From: Miscanthus floridulus
Taxonomy: Eukaryota > Streptophyta > Magnoliopsida > Poales > Poaceae
DNA: 64,000 nucleotides
Direction: 5' to 3'
NCBI RefSeq assembly: GCF_019320115.1
Contig: NC_089587.1
Span: 85,569,410 to 85,633,409, forward strand
The notes beneath the pieces were generated by a model. The model was not told the origin of the DNA, did no database searches, and was given only the letters and a program-made list of their open reading frames with translations. The translations under genes were made by a program, and so were the position numbers. Numbering within the stretch: position 1 is the first letter of the stretch; each line of letters opens with the position of its first letter. Shown here piece by piece: positions 1-11,100 of this stretch.

Positions 1-440
1 CCAAATCCGGCGGACTTAGAAGGGGCCGACCGGGGTTGGATGGCCGGCCAGACGGTGGGGATGACCGGCGGGCGGTTTAGGGGAACACACAGCGGCAGCG
101 GTGGCCAGGCTAGGTCAGGTCGTGGGCGCCATGGCCGGATGTGGGAGGGGCGGGGGGATGGGGAGGGGAAGGAGGAGGTTGCCGCCGCCTGTAGGGTCTT
201 GCTGGCAGCGGGGCGGTGGGAGGTGCTGGAGGCGGGGGAACTCAGAGGAAGGCGCCGGAGCCGAGTCGAGGGGGTCGATGGCGACGTCGAAGGAAGAAGG
301 CAATGCTTCTAGCTAGGTTTTCACCTACCATCGTGGCGACTCACATCGTGAAGACAAAAGACATGTTGATCTATAGGAGGGTGTGGTAGGCGGATTTGGA
401 TGGTGGAGAGAGGTGAAGATAGGTAGAGGGATCGGGGGGA
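1..440. other. GC-rich segment, no supported gene
   Basis: Very G-rich DNA on the plus strand up to about 300, then a mixed segment. Overlapping open frames exist on both strands, but they are low-complexity Gly/Arg-rich or Pro-rich, as expected of skewed GC-rich DNA. No domain is recognisable. It could be a 5' gene region on the minus strand running off the window edge; nothing in the sequence decides this. Confidence 0.4.
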
Positions 441-449
441 TTGGTTTTA

Positions 450-580
450 AAGGCTTTTACATGTGTGCCATTAAAAAAATTGTAATTACACATAGGTCAT
501 TAAAAAAGTTGGCCGTACACATATGTCACCGTTCTGAACTTCTTTGCTCTTCAAGCCATTCCGTCCGTTTTTCTACTTAA
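450..580 (+). repeat. Left terminal inverted repeat of the MULE
   Basis: Pairs with 1462-1591 in inverted orientation with a few mismatches and small indels. The common core includes GTTCTGAACTTCTTTGCTC (left strand). Similarity fades after the CCATTCC block. Confidence 0.82.
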
Positions 581-631
581 CGGTGTCAAACCGACAGGTG
601 AAATGACCATTTTACCCACGGTGGGGTCCGT

Positions 632-922
632 TTGTCAGCCACCCAAACTCTCTTTTTCTCTCTCTTTCTCTTGCGCCTCCGTTCCGCGCTCCCCGTGCTC
701 CTGCTCGTCGTCGCGGCACAGGCGGTGTGCTGCTCCTTCCCCTTCGCGGTGGTGGAGCTCGTCGTCCTCGCGGCCGTGGGCGTGTCCGCCACGCTGTGCC
801 GCCACGCGCTCCACGCCCGGGCGAGGTGCAGGCGCGCCTCCCGTACCGCCGCGGCCAAGAAGGAGATGGTGGGGATGGACAGGGCGAGCAAAGGGGAGCT
901 GCAGCAGCCGCACAAACACTGA
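632..922 (+). other. Open frame inside the MULE, possible captured gene fragment
   Basis: A 96-codon ATG-initiated frame. Its first two thirds are hydrophobic: residues about 6-30 and 36-54 are Leu/Val/Ala-rich and could form membrane segments, followed by an Arg/Ala-rich stretch. It lies in the GC-rich filler of the element. Other frames of the same DNA are also open because the DNA is GC-rich, so coding status is weak. I do not recognise the protein. It could be an exon acquired from a host membrane-protein gene. Confidence 0.25.
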
Positions 923-1059
923 CATGAGCCCCGACGGCGACGGCGAGGGCCCCGGTTTGCAGGGAGGCGGCCTCGTCCCCAACGGCGGTGGCGAGAGCCA
1001 GGAGGAGGCGTGCGTGGAGCTGCCGCAACCGGTCCTCGCCGTGGATCTACCGCAGCGAC

Positions 1060-1345
1060 ATGGGCGCGCGCGGGCGAGCTCAGCCCTGGCCGGCCGCCAC
1101 AGCCGCGGGGGAGCTCCGCCCCGGGCGCTGTGGGCCCGTGCGGGCGAGCTCCGTCTTGGCCAGCCGCCGAGGGCGCGAGCACGGGCTCGGGGGAGCTCCG
1201 CCCTGGCCGCCGCGGGCAAGCTCCGCCCCGGCCGCTGTGGGCACACGCGGGCGAGCTCCGGCCTGGCCAGCCACCGCGGGCGCGGGGGAGCTCCACCTCG
1301 GCCGCCGCGGGCACGGGCGCGGGCGAGCTCCGCCGGGGGCGCGCG
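1060..1345. repeat. GC-rich minisatellite, period about 35-36 bp
   Basis: The motif GAGCTCCG (one copy AAGCTCCG) recurs at about 1076, 1110, 1146, 1193, 1218, 1253, 1288 and 1325. Most spacings are 34-37 bp, with CTGGCCGCC-like spacers. The array lies in the right half of the MULE filler and explains the long open frames on both strands here. Confidence 0.7.
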
Positions 1346-1461
1346 CGGAGAAGAGAGATGAGGTTGAGTTTGAGAGAGAGAGAGAGGATATGGATGAGAG
1401 GGGTATTATGTACTTTTTGACTGACCTGACCTGCTTGTCAGGACTTTCAAACGGTGAAAAA

Positions 1462-1591
1462 TGAACGGAATGCGGATGGAATGGCTTGGAGAGCAAAGAA
1501 GTTCAGAACGGTGGCATATGTGTGCGGTCAACTTTTTTAATGGCATATGTGTAATTACAAAGTTTTTTAATGGCACACATGTAAAAGCCTC
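1462..1591 (-). repeat. Right terminal inverted repeat of the MULE
   Basis: Reverse complement of the left repeat at 450-580. It ends immediately before the 9-bp target duplication at 1592-1600. Confidence 0.82.
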
Positions 1592-1600
1592 TTGGTTTTA

Positions 1601-2578
1601 TTACTCTCCACCGAGAAATGTGAAAGGGTCACCTCAAGAGAGTAAGAAAAAGGAACCGATATGTGTGTAGATGAGCAAAATTGACATGCCTAGTTCACAA
1701 TGAGCAGAGTCTATTATTATCTTTTTTTGCACCACTTATTTTGGGACAAAATTGACATGTTCTCTACCTTTTCGTTTGATAAGGTAGAGAGTTTGTATCA
1801 ATAGGCTTAGTTTGCACTAAGAATGTGCTTTCGTTATTACACCCTTAACTCTAGAACTTCTTAGATAATTTGTGTGTGGTGACTCACCAAAGGTCTTGTT
1901 GACTTGGCGCACCAACATGGCATACCCCCTCAAAACTAGGGATAAAATTGAGATAGTGGAAATTAAAGTTGGAGGACTAGACTGGATTGTCCGATAAACG
2001 ACCGACTGAATCGCGGGACCAAAATGACTAGTATTTCCTAAGAAAAAAAAAGATTTGAGTAGTAAAGATGTCCTTTAATTGCCGGGCGTTGGGTACGGTG
2101 GTGTTGGCCGCGCTCGCAGCAGCCTCGACGGAAACTGGAAACGGAGCCGGGTGCGCGCTGCGGCTCCTCTGCCAGTTATCGACTAGCCCATCAGGCCACG
2201 GATCGCATCCGCTGGCGGCGCGATTCTGCATTCGTCACACGTTGCAATGCACGGCACGAGCACGACGACGCGGTCGGTCGCCTGGCCAGGCCTGCCCTGG
2301 CCACCTGTACAAACATATCTGCATTGACCGTGGACAGATCAAGATTGACCAGCTAGCTGTACAAACATGCATGTTTCTCGATCTTCACTGTGGACAGATC
2401 AAGATTGACCTGCTGATCTGAGTTATTTTTTTTTAAAAAAAATATTATTGGCATCCTGGTGTACAGATTCTTTTTGCGAAATACTTTGTTTTAACAATCA
2501 TTTAAATTATTCATGTAGCACTGTACAATTCATATGAGCTCCTCGTCATTCAAGTAATTTTCTTTGACTATTATATTA
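1601..2578. other. Intergenic DNA, no gene seen
   Basis: Mixed-composition sequence without a supportable coding frame. A 117-codon frame at 2068-2421 exists but runs through the short duplication at 2305-2410 and matches nothing I recognise. Confidence 0.5.
2305..2410. repeat. Short imperfect tandem duplication
   Basis: Two copies of a block starting CTGTACAAACAT and ending TGGACAGATCAAGATTGACC occupy 2305-2350 and 2357-2410. The identical ends are separated by unlike middles. Confidence 0.8.
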
Positions 2579-2966
2579 GGTCCTATTTGGAGCCATCAGT
2601 TACTAAGAGTTAGCTAGCTAACCGTCCACAGCTAATATTAGGTGCTATTAGCTAGTTTGGTTTAATTAATGAAATACAACCATTTGTCTCAAATTATAGG
2701 TAGTTTTGGTTTTTTCTAGGTACATGGTTTTTTTGTTATGCGCCTAGATATACGATATGTCCAGATATATAGCAAAAACTATGTACCAAAAAATATAAAA
2801 AACGACCTATAAATTAGAACGGAGGGAGTAGTTGGAATGGAGAGACTAATAGTTCACAGCTAATGCTAGTTGCTATTAGCTAATTTGGTCCAACCAGTGA
2901 AATAATTGTTAGTTGGTTATTTAGCTTACAATTAGCTAAAACTCGATATATTTGAATCCAAGGACC
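2579..2966. mobile_element. MITE cluster (outer elements)
   Basis: The segment begins GGTCCTATTTGGA and ends TTGAATCCAAGGACC, giving short inverted ends of a type common in grass MITEs. A block around 2628-2675 (CAGCTAATATTAGGTGCTATTAG...) is repeated directly at about 2857-2904, so two related MITE copies may lie side by side. A Stowaway-like MITE separates them. No clean target duplication is visible. Confidence 0.5.
2690..2828 (-). mobile_element. Stowaway-like MITE inside the cluster
   Basis: The right end reads CGACCTATAAATTAGAACGGAGGGAG followed by TA; its reverse complement is the familiar CTCCCTCCGTT start. The left end keeps GTCTCAAATTATAGG but has lost the CTCCCTCC part. The length (about 140 bp) and the hairpin-like interior around the TATATC stretch fit a Tc1/mariner-derived MITE. 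Confidence 0.6.
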
Positions 2967-3538
2967 TAACTATTTAGCAGCTAACTATTAATTAGTTTTA
3001 TAGATCCAATCAAGACAACTGTACTCATGATTACACTCAAAATGGCGGTGTAGACGTGTAGTACGCGACATAGACATTTGTTGCTCCGCCGGCCCCATGC
3101 ACAATTATGGAGTAAAATAAAATAACTAAAATTGTTAAAAAAAAAAACGAGATGTTCCGTGTATGGCAAGCTCTCTGTTTGGTGTTGGTTGATAATAAAG
3201 GTACGGCAGAGTAACTGGAAACTCGCCATGGATGTTTGCATTTGGAGGCTTCCAAGCTGGCAGCCGAGATTTGCACTTTCCAGGCAAGGACAAGGGAGAG
3301 ACCGAGAGAGGCCGCCGCGCCCGCGCGGCAAGAGGACCAGCGAGTCGTGACGAACATTTTGCCTTTCCCGTTCTGCTAGTGCTAAACAAACAAAAACAAA
3401 AGGGCTTCTTAAGTAGCTTTCTGCTGCTGCTGCTGGGAGACATTCACAACCTCGACCGTCAGCACGACACGCCATGCATGGTTCCTCGCTCGGCTCGTGG
3501 CCAGGGGAACTGGCATGGATTTGGCCGCCACTGCTGCT
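2967..3538. other. Intergenic DNA, no gene seen
   Basis: Open frames on both strands (about 3132-3475) contradict one another and show no domain. Nothing is supportable here. Confidence 0.5.
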
Positions 3539-4786
3539 GGGCTTGTTTGGCAGCTGCCCTGCCGCTGCCGGTGTGGATTTGGGAGGCGCTAGCTACTGCT
3601 GCACATGTTTGGTTGCCTAGATTGCATGAGAATTCAAATAGGTACACGCTAGCTCAATTTGTTTGGTTCATCACATACAACATGGTTTGCTTATCTCTTG
3701 CATGAAGTGGTGGGTATACCATCATCATTTACCAGGTCTATCATGGTAGGACCAAATTTACATCAAATTGCATCACGTATTGATATCCAAATTAAAATGG
3801 CAATGACATGCTTGTGCGCTTTGCCAGACAAGTGAGGAAGGAAACAGATCTACAAATGTGGAATCTGAATTAGTACCGAACCACCATCACCACCTGGCCC
3901 AGCACGTGGAGGTCCAAAATTACATTCAATTGCAGCACAAATTTACATCATGTTCTAAATTAACATGGCAATCACAATGGCCTGAACTAAGACGTGCTCT
4001 TTTATCCATCAAATTTAAATCAAACTGCAACAGAAATTTACAGCATGGATATATGCTTAGTTTCCAAATATTTAGTTCTCAGCAACATCAACTAATACAC
4101 GGCCAAAGTATTTCATCAAATCCGCATAAGCAAATAGAAGGTAAAAAGGTAAAATCTAGAAATGTTCCATGTGTCATTGTTACCATGAGATCTTCAGTAA
4201 CAAAACAGAGGGGTATGAACAGAACAGGACATTGTTCCCTAATTGGAATAAGTGATGAGAGAGGGAGATCTACACAAAACAAACCATCGTTGAACCCAAA
4301 TCCTCCACACAATCAAACTTGGCTACTATATGTGCCTCCAATGACCCAAGATTGAAATCTTCCACACAATCAAAGGGCGAGAGATGTGTTAGCACACAGG
4401 AACGAAGATGAGAGTAGAGAGGAAAAGAAAAGACAGAGAGGAAGAGGAATGGTGCCTCACCTGCGAGCTCTGGGGGTAAGGGAGAGGAGAGCGGGGAGGA
4501 CCTAGGGCTGGCGGCGGTGGCGGTGTAGCGGTAAATAAGAAGGTAGCCCTAACGTTCTCGCGTGCGGCAGCTTGCATCGCCAAGGCGTCATTGCATGCTC
4601 GCTCTTGTCTCGTGCAATCCAGGCCCGCTAGAAACATACGGTTTCCATTTTCGTTTCTTGGGAACCAGGCTCGGCATGGACATATGCCACGGGCCAGACC
4701 CCAGGCCTCCAAGCAGGCATCCAAAACATTCACAGGCCGCATCCCATGGGCCAAGGTGGCTAATATGCAGGAAACCAAACACGCCC
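3539..4786. mobile_element. Possible non-autonomous DNA transposon
   Basis: The left edge reads GGGCTTGTTTGGCAG. The right edge, read in reverse complement, is GGGCGTGTTTGGTTTCCTGC, so the outer 12 or so bases are inverted with one or two mismatches. This type of end occurs in hAT- and Harbinger-like grass elements. The interior is AT-rich on the left and GC-rich on the right, with no transposase and an ordinary-looking 165-codon frame at 3858-4355 that matches nothing. No target-site duplication is visible, so the boundaries are tentative. Confidence 0.3.
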
Positions 4787-5289
4787 TTAGTGTCTCTATT
4801 TATTGATCTTCCTTGCTTTTTTTAAAATAAATAAATAAAGAAACCGTTTTCCCTAGCTATTGAAGTTAATGCCACCTTGTAACACTAGTACATACACATA
4901 GTCAGCAGTACATAATTTTTTTGCCCTTACATGACCATTGCAGTTGACTCCTGATGTCCCGCTCTTCAACCAATTCTTTTTTTGGTGTGGTTTTCATCAT
5001 GAATAACAATGCTGAAGATGAGCCGGGAAATGCCTCATAGATTTTCATTCTTTGCCTACTCTCATCCTAGACAATAATTTGGCAAAATGGAAAAGGACAA
5101 TGAACAAATTACTAAAGAATTGCTGAAATGACAATATTTCACTTACGCACTACAGGGGCATGGGGGAACGTAGCACCTGCATCAACAATAAATACCTGGG
5201 GCCTGGGGGTGCATCGGCATCGGAACCCAGCGAGTCTCCCGATAGGTAATAATAACTTCGATTCGTGGAGAACGACGATTACAATCTAG
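4787..5289. other. Intergenic DNA, no gene seen
   Basis: AT-rich sequence with short A/T runs and no supportable coding frame. Confidence 0.5.
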
Positions 5290-5652
5290 CTTCAAACAAG
5301 TCTGATTTGGACTCCTATAAACATTATACCGCTACTTCATTGGTTATTAACCACGGACAATACGATTAACCTCGTTGAAAAGGCTTTCATACAAGCGAAT
5401 CGAAAGCACAAACAAGAATGGTACGAACGTGCACAATCTGAAATTGCAAGGACCGATGAAATATATGAGTTTAATAAGAGGTTAAGTCTTGATTCGAAAG
5501 GACTAGTTAATACAAGCGAACAAGATGAAGAACAGGGGCACTGGTTCAGAGCAGTCAATCTTGGCGATACAAGTGCAGCGGATAATGTCTGTTTCACAAG
5601 AAAAACAAGAATGCAACAAAACACAAACCCTAATAAGAGTGACGAAAACTAA
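5290..5652 (+). other. Unexplained 120-codon open frame without an early ATG
   Basis: From the codon after the TAG at 5287-5289 to the TAA at 5650-5652 one plus-strand frame is open for 120 codons. The residue mix is protein-like: charged and polar, with sections such as KHKQEWYERAQSEIARTDE and EQDEEQGHWFRAVNLGD. The only Met is near the end, so if it is coding it is an internal or terminal exon or a degraded fragment. The minus strand is also open here (5337-5624). I do not recognise either translation. Confidence 0.25.
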
Positions 5653-6138
5653 TTAAAGAGTCTAGCGTGTCACCACCTGGACGCACCCCATAATGGACTC
5701 TAACACGCTACACGGTCTAGTGAACCAAAAGATGGTGTCACAGCACCCTGGCAGATTCTGGGCACTGACTTGTTTAGACGATTTCCATTGACTCATGACA
5801 AATTTTGACGTGAAACCAAAGCGATTGGTTAGTGTCGGTGTTTCATACAAGCACCGGCAAGTAAATTTATAGTAATGCGCGTTATGCTCGAATGGTGCGC
5901 TAAAGGACACAAGATTTATACTGGTTCAGGCTGAATATCCCTACGTCCAGTTTGTTGCTGCTCGTGTTATTAGCACCGTGAATGGTTCGTGTAGTAGGGG
6001 ATACAAACGATCGAGAGAGGGACAGGTCCCAAGTCTCTGATGGAAGGGTCGAAAGGAGGCCAAGAGCTTGGTAGCAGCTTGACTGTGTGTGTGTCGTGTC
6101 GTGTCGTTTGGGCCCCTCTTGTTGGAGGAAGCGCATCC

Positions 6139-6148
6139 CCTTTTATAG
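6139..6148 (-). promoter_or_regulatory. LTR TATA box
   Basis: On the minus strand the LTR reads CCTTCATCTATAAAAGGGG. CTATAAAAGG is a good TATA box, present in the other LTR at 20998-21007 and, in the related element, at 36074-36083. A role in transcription of the retroelement RNA is inferred from position and conservation. Confidence 0.6.
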
Positions 6149-6929
6149 ATGAAGGGGACGACTTTACAAGGGTGAGAACTTAGGATGCGTACTCCATCTA
6201 GCCTTGTGGCTCACGTCTACCCAGCTCGGTTACCCATTTTGATGGGTGTGAAAGGATGATAAGCGCCTACAATATTGTCGATGCCCCTGTAGAATGTCAG
6301 GATGTTTGCAGAATACTGCCCTGCGCAGGGTATGGGCTGCAGTACAGTGGTTTTGACTTATGAACCTTGCCCAGCCTTGCTCCGCACGCCTTCTGGCTCC
6401 TATGAGTCTCTGTCGGAGGGACGCGGGGTCGGGGTCCGGAGTAGCGCTGTGGGCAAGGTCCTTTGATTGGGTGGACTCGAGGGGTCGGGAAGCGGGCGCC
6501 ACTTCCTTGGGTCCATAACGTGGTGACGGCATGTCCGTCCTTCGTGGAGATCACAAATCCTTTTCTGGAGTGTAGTGGTTGTCGTATATCTTCGTCGGGT
6601 TCCGTGTCCCAGAGTTGAAGGCGGCGCCTACAACTCTACAGGGCGAGGAGCACGTGCCTGCAATACCTTTTGGGCTCTGCGGCGCCCAGAAGGGTCTAAA
6701 GCACCCGTCTAGTCATTTCCTAGCAGTACCTTTCCTACCGGGGCGCAGGGTATGGTCCTTGAAGCCATGGTTGACCCGAACGTCTTGTCTTGCTCTGTAC
6801 CCATCATCATGTGGGAACGAAGGAGAAGTTATCAAGTAAGATGAAACCAGTCTTTGGACATCGAACGGGGCGAGGTTCGTCCTCAGTCGTCGGGCGAGAC
6901 AGAGTCCAGTCCTTATCCCTTGGGCGTGA

Positions 6930-7260
6930 CCAAGCCCACCCCTCGGGGGTCGGGCGAGGCGGAGTCTATCCCTCAACCCTCGGGCGAGGCGGAGTTGTCC
7001 CGAAGGCGTCGGGTGAGGCGAAGACTAGCCTTCAGCCCTCGGGCAAGGCGGAGCTGTCCCAAAGGCGTCGGGTGAGGCAGAGACTAGCCTTCAGCCCTCA
7101 GGCAAGGCGGAGCTGTCCCGAAGGCGTCGGGTGGAACGGAGGCCAGCCCTTAGCCCTCGGGCGAGGTGAGGCTGACCCAAAGATGTCGAGTGAGGCGGAA
7201 ACTAGCCCTTAGCCCTCGGGCGAGGCGGGGCTAGCCTAAAGGCGTCGGGCGAGACGGAAC
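6930..7260. repeat. Minisatellite inside the LTR, unit about 59-60 bp
   Basis: Repeated units of the form CCCTCGGGCGAGGCGGAG-CTGTCCCGAAGGCGTCGGGTGAGGC recur four to five times. The same array lies in the right LTR at about 21790-22110, and a more diverged version in the LTR of the second element at about 35190-35660. Confidence 0.8.
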
Positions 7261-7377
7261 CAAACTTCTGTCATTTGGGCAAGGAACGTAGCAGCGCCCT
7301 TGTCCGTCCAGAAGTTTTTAACGTTCGATGGTTATTGGTTTCACCTCCTGGGGTACCCCAGTATTAGGTCCCCGACA

Positions 7378-7400
7378 GTAGCCCCTGAGCCTCCGAGTGA
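7378..7400 (-). other. Polypurine-tract-like site of Gypsy-1
   Basis: Read on the minus strand, GGAGGCTCAGGGGCTAC lies directly before the LTR start TGTCGGGG. Its position and purine content fit the plus-strand primer of a Gypsy element. A similar block (TAGCCCCCGAGCCCCCGGGTG) is repeated about 107 bp further in, at 7485-7531. Confidence 0.65.
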
Positions 7401-7962
7401 TTTGGATAGAATCGCCTAGGGGGTGTTCTCGATTTTGTCGAAGTTACTTTGCCGGAGGGTGCACGCGAGCGCACCCGATGGGTGTAGCCCCCGAGCCCCC
7501 GGGTGATTCGAGTAGGGTCGCCCGGGGGGTTGTATCGGACCCTTCGTGGGTAAGGCTGAAGGACTTAGTTTTTATTCAACTGGATATTTTTTCGAGGGGG
7601 GTCATGGTATCCCGTTCGCGGGGATCTCATTCAGGGCTGACCTAACTAGGGCTTGATCATGGATCGAGATCCTGATAATACTTGCGCCCTTGATTTCAGA
7701 TCGTTCACGGACCCGTCCTCAGTTGGGCCGGCCACCGAGCTTCTGGGCCCTAGGTGGGCCAAAGAGAAAAAAGTCTTCGTGCCCAGCGTTTCCCAGATGG
7801 GTAGAGAGTCCGGATTCACCTGGAGAAGGTGAACCGTCCACCGTGATTTTTGGTGGGAGAGGATAGGGATTGTGGGCCCATGTCCCATGACATGATGCGG
7901 TGGTGCGCGTGGCAGGCCCGAAGATCGAGGTGGACGGTTGCCCTTCTCGAGTCTGTTGCCCC

Positions 7963-7969
7963 TATAAAA
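7963..7969 (+). promoter_or_regulatory. TATA box of the antisense gene
   Basis: CCCCTATAAAACCACGAGG lies about 200 bp upstream of the ATG at 8169, inside the retrotransposon but oriented against gag-pol. The second Gypsy copy has CCCCTATAAAACCAAAAGGG in the equivalent place (34437-34446, minus strand). Conservation between diverged copies supports a real promoter, but transcription itself cannot be seen here. Confidence 0.65.
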
Positions 7970-8168
7970 CCACGAGGTTCGCCCCCAAGGTTCCGTATTT
8001 TGCTCCCTTGCCTTTGCATCTAAAACATCCACCGCCAATCGCCCCAGCCTCCTGCGTCCGCACTGCCACCGTCGACCGGCTTGCATCCGTGTTGCAGCCA
8101 CCATCAAGCTTGCACCTGCCTTGTAGCCGCCGTCGAGCTCACGCCCACCTTTCTCCCCAATCGCTTTA

Positions 8169-11100
8169 ATGGAGTTGTGGGGCAGATCTAGCATCACCTC
8201 TCGGCGTTTGGAGGGCCTCATCCGCTATGGCCTTCTCTGTCCACTGTCCGCCGTCCAGGAGTGGCTGCTACCAAGTGACGAGGGTGAGCCGGCACCGCCT
8301 GAAGGGTATGTCGTATCTTTCGCCATCTTCCATGAGCGGAGATTTGTGGTACCCACGCATAGATTCCTTTGGGGGCTACTGGATTATTATGAGGTGGAGC
8401 TACAGTATCTAACTCCCAACAGGGTTCAACATATGGCGGCGTTTGTTGCCCTGTGCGAGGGTTTCCTAGGGATCGATCCCCATTTTGATCTGTGGCGGTA
8501 TTTCTTTACCGTTAGTTTGTCAAAGAGGCGGATCGGGGGGAAGGAGGTGAATGTGCCGATGGGATGTGCCAGCGTTCATCTGCACCATACTCGGTCGAGG
8601 GGTTACCTGTTCATGCGTCTGGCGACCTCTAACAAGGGATGGCACTCGTAGTGGTTTTATGTCAGGGATGATGTGAGTGCCACCCTGCCGAGGTACATCG
8701 GGCGTCTTATTGAAGAGGCTCCAGAGTTGTGGGCTTGGGGCGTCTAGTTCAAAGACAAGAAACACCTTTTTGACCTTCTTTCCACCCTCCAAGTCCTGAA
8801 GGAACGGGGCATAAAGGGGGCGGGGATTATCGGCGCTTATCAAGCGAGGAGGGTGGCGCCGCTGATGGCGCGTGTGCTTCCCCTGCATCGGATGATGCCC
8901 AGGATGTCGTTCGAGGGGACGGTGCCTGTTGACGAGGCGCTCCCTTTCTTAGAAGTGGCGCAGTGCATTAAGGAGGTAACGGAGTCGACGAAGGATTTCA
9001 TAGGCAGCATCCTCGACATTGTGTATCCGGTGCCCGGACATCCCCCAATGCGGCCAGAACCTGGGTTCTTCGAATTCGTAAGCCTTCTTCTCCCGCGCTC
9101 TTTCTTTTTCCTGAATCTCCATTTTTTTGATACTCGCTTTTGTGAAGTTGGGACCAGCCAGGGGGCTAGTCTTCAAAGTCAGTCTGGTTCCGCTGCCAAA
9201 GGACAAGGCCATGGCGATAGCGAATCGACTCGCAGCCGAGTAGGACAAGAATGCAAGGGAGTAGATGAAGAAGAAGAGACGACTAAAGCAGGAAGCACGG
9301 GATCAGGGAGAGGACGTAAGCAATGATGATGATGACGACGATGATGACGATGATGACGAGGTAGCCGTCGACGTGGATTGGGGCATCCTGGAGGACGAGG
9401 ACACGCTGACAAGTGCCTACCCATCCGTGCAGGGACCCTTCCCGTTCCACGCAGAGGGAAGCGAGTCGGTGAGGTCGGTGGAGGCCGGAGAGTCCATCGC
9501 TTCGCACAGCATGCCAGCTGAGGATCGGTGGATGGGGGAAGGCGGGCCTACCGCCACCGACCCTGAGGTGATGGTGGAGGGGAGTGGCTCTGGTGCCACA
9601 CCCCATGAGACGGTGGAGGGGAGTGGCTCTAGTGCCGCACCCCATGAGGTAAGGGAGATGAGTCCCCCTACCGCAGAGCAAGGGGCAGGCTCGAAATGGT
9701 CCCGCCCAGACGAGTTGGGGCGGGGATCTAGGGATCCATCCCCAAAGCGCTTCCGCCGGCCGAAGGCGTCAGCGTAAGCCGCTGGTTCCCCTATTTTCAT
9801 CCTTTTTCCCTTTCTATTTTGATCTAATGGCTTTTACCTTTGTGTAGGTTCTTGCAGATGGGCCACTCCCTGGGGCTGGCGCCCAAGAAGAGCCTCGCCA
9901 TTCAGGTGGGACGGATGGCGCTGCCCGACGTCGCCCCTATTTCAGGCAGGAGTGGTGCCAATGTTGGAGCCGTGTTGGCCAATCCGACGGCGCCTGTGGT
10001 GGCGCCCGCGCCCTCGGTGGTTGCTGAGCAGGCGGCATCTTTAGTGGCGGGCGTGGTACAGCTGGCTGAGGGTCTAGTATCGCCAATGGAGGTGGTGCCT
10101 GAGGGCGTAGTGCAGTCCATGCCGCTGGAGACCTAGGTGGAAGTGGCCGCGATCATACCAAGCCCAGCAGGGCTCGATGTTGTTGTGATGGCGTCCGAGG
10201 GGGTGGCACAATCGATGCCATCGGCGGCCCAGGCCGTGGCTGACGAGGCAGGCCGGATGGAGGCGAACATGGCCGGAGGGTCATCGGGCGTGGTGGTGGT
10301 GCTGCATAGGATCAGGAGGGAGCCGCCCCTGGCCCCTTTGTTGGGAGGCAGCTGCTCCCCCATGCGGGGGGAGCCATCGCTCCAGTGGATGGCCACCCAG
10401 GATCCGATGTCAGCTCTTTTCTCACTCGACGATCATGCTGAGAGCATGGAGCGGGAGGGTCTTGATGTCGGGATCTCGACCATGCTGGATGCCCTGGACC
10501 AGGCTAGAGGAGCCCTGCGTGAGATCGTTATTCCTACTACTTAGGTATTCGCTTGGTTTTCTTCTTTCTTCGCATGTTTTTGTGTTTTCGTATTTCTGAT
10601 ACCGGTCTTCTTCTTCTTCAGATTCTCGTTGCTCGTAGTCAGAATAAATACTGATTCCTCCATGAGCAGAAGGTGGAGTGGGATCGCCTTTCTGAGGAGG
10701 CCTGGCTACGAGTAGATATGGCCGCATAGCTTGTTGCTGCCCAAGAGCGGGAGGCCAAGATGCGTTAGGACGTGGAGGAGATCCATGGGATGTTCATAGA
10801 CCTGTCGGCGAGGGTGAAGCTAGAAGAGGAAGAGGCTGCCAGGATTCTGAAGGAGCGGGATGAGCTGCTCGAGAAGGATGGCTAGGCCAGTAAGCGGGCT
10901 ATCGAGGTCCTGAAGGAGCTGGAGATGGAGCGAGATCTCAGGCAGAAAGCCGAGAGTAGGGCCATGGCCCTTCAGTAGAAGGCGGATGAGGACATCGAGG
11001 TGGTTCGCTCCCTCCGGACGGATCTTGGTGACACGGTGAGCCGAAGGTTGAGCACCGAGAACGTCTCTGTCAAGCTGGAAAAGGAACTTGCCCATGTGCA

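Larger units (their letters stand above)
450..1591. mobile_element. Non-autonomous Mutator-like element (Pack-MULE-like)
   Basis: A 1142-bp element bounded by long terminal inverted repeats of roughly 130 bp. The left end reads AAGGCTTTTACATGTGTGCC, and the reverse complement of the right end reads GAGGCTTTTACATGTGTGCC. Similarity then continues through the TGTAATTACACAT and GTTCTGAACTTCTTTGCTC blocks. It is flanked by a perfect 9-bp direct repeat, TTGGTTTTA (441-449 and 1592-1600). Long inverted repeats plus a 9-bp target duplication are the hallmark of the Mutator superfamily. No transposase is present. The interior (about 650-1360) is far more GC-rich than the inverted repeats or the flanks, the pattern described for Pack-MULEs that capture GC-rich gene fragments. 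Whether the filler is a captured gene or just GC-rich repeat is not decided. Confidence 0.85.
5833..7377 (-). repeat. 3' LTR of Gypsy-1 (left on this map)
   Basis: It starts TGTCGGTGTTTCATACAAGC and ends CCCAGTATTAGGTCCCCGACA; the partner at 20692-22235 matches along its whole length. In the first 200 bp the two LTRs differ at roughly one base in twenty, mostly transitions, so the insertion is not recent. Confidence 0.92.

Noticed and set aside
586..1464. Large overlapping open frames on both strands (up to 252 codons)
   Set aside because: They run through the GC-rich minisatellite of the MULE. All frames are open because the repeat lacks AT-rich stops, and the translations are low-complexity Arg/Gly/Pro/Ala.
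3858..4355. 165-codon frame with a His run
   Set aside because: No motif, AT-rich simple composition, and it lies inside a probable DNA-element remnant. No splice or start context supports it.
9283..9800. Minus-strand frames opposite the Asp run, rich in Ile/Val and His
   Set aside because: They are the reverse reading of the antisense gene's acidic exon; the plus strand carries the conserved protein.
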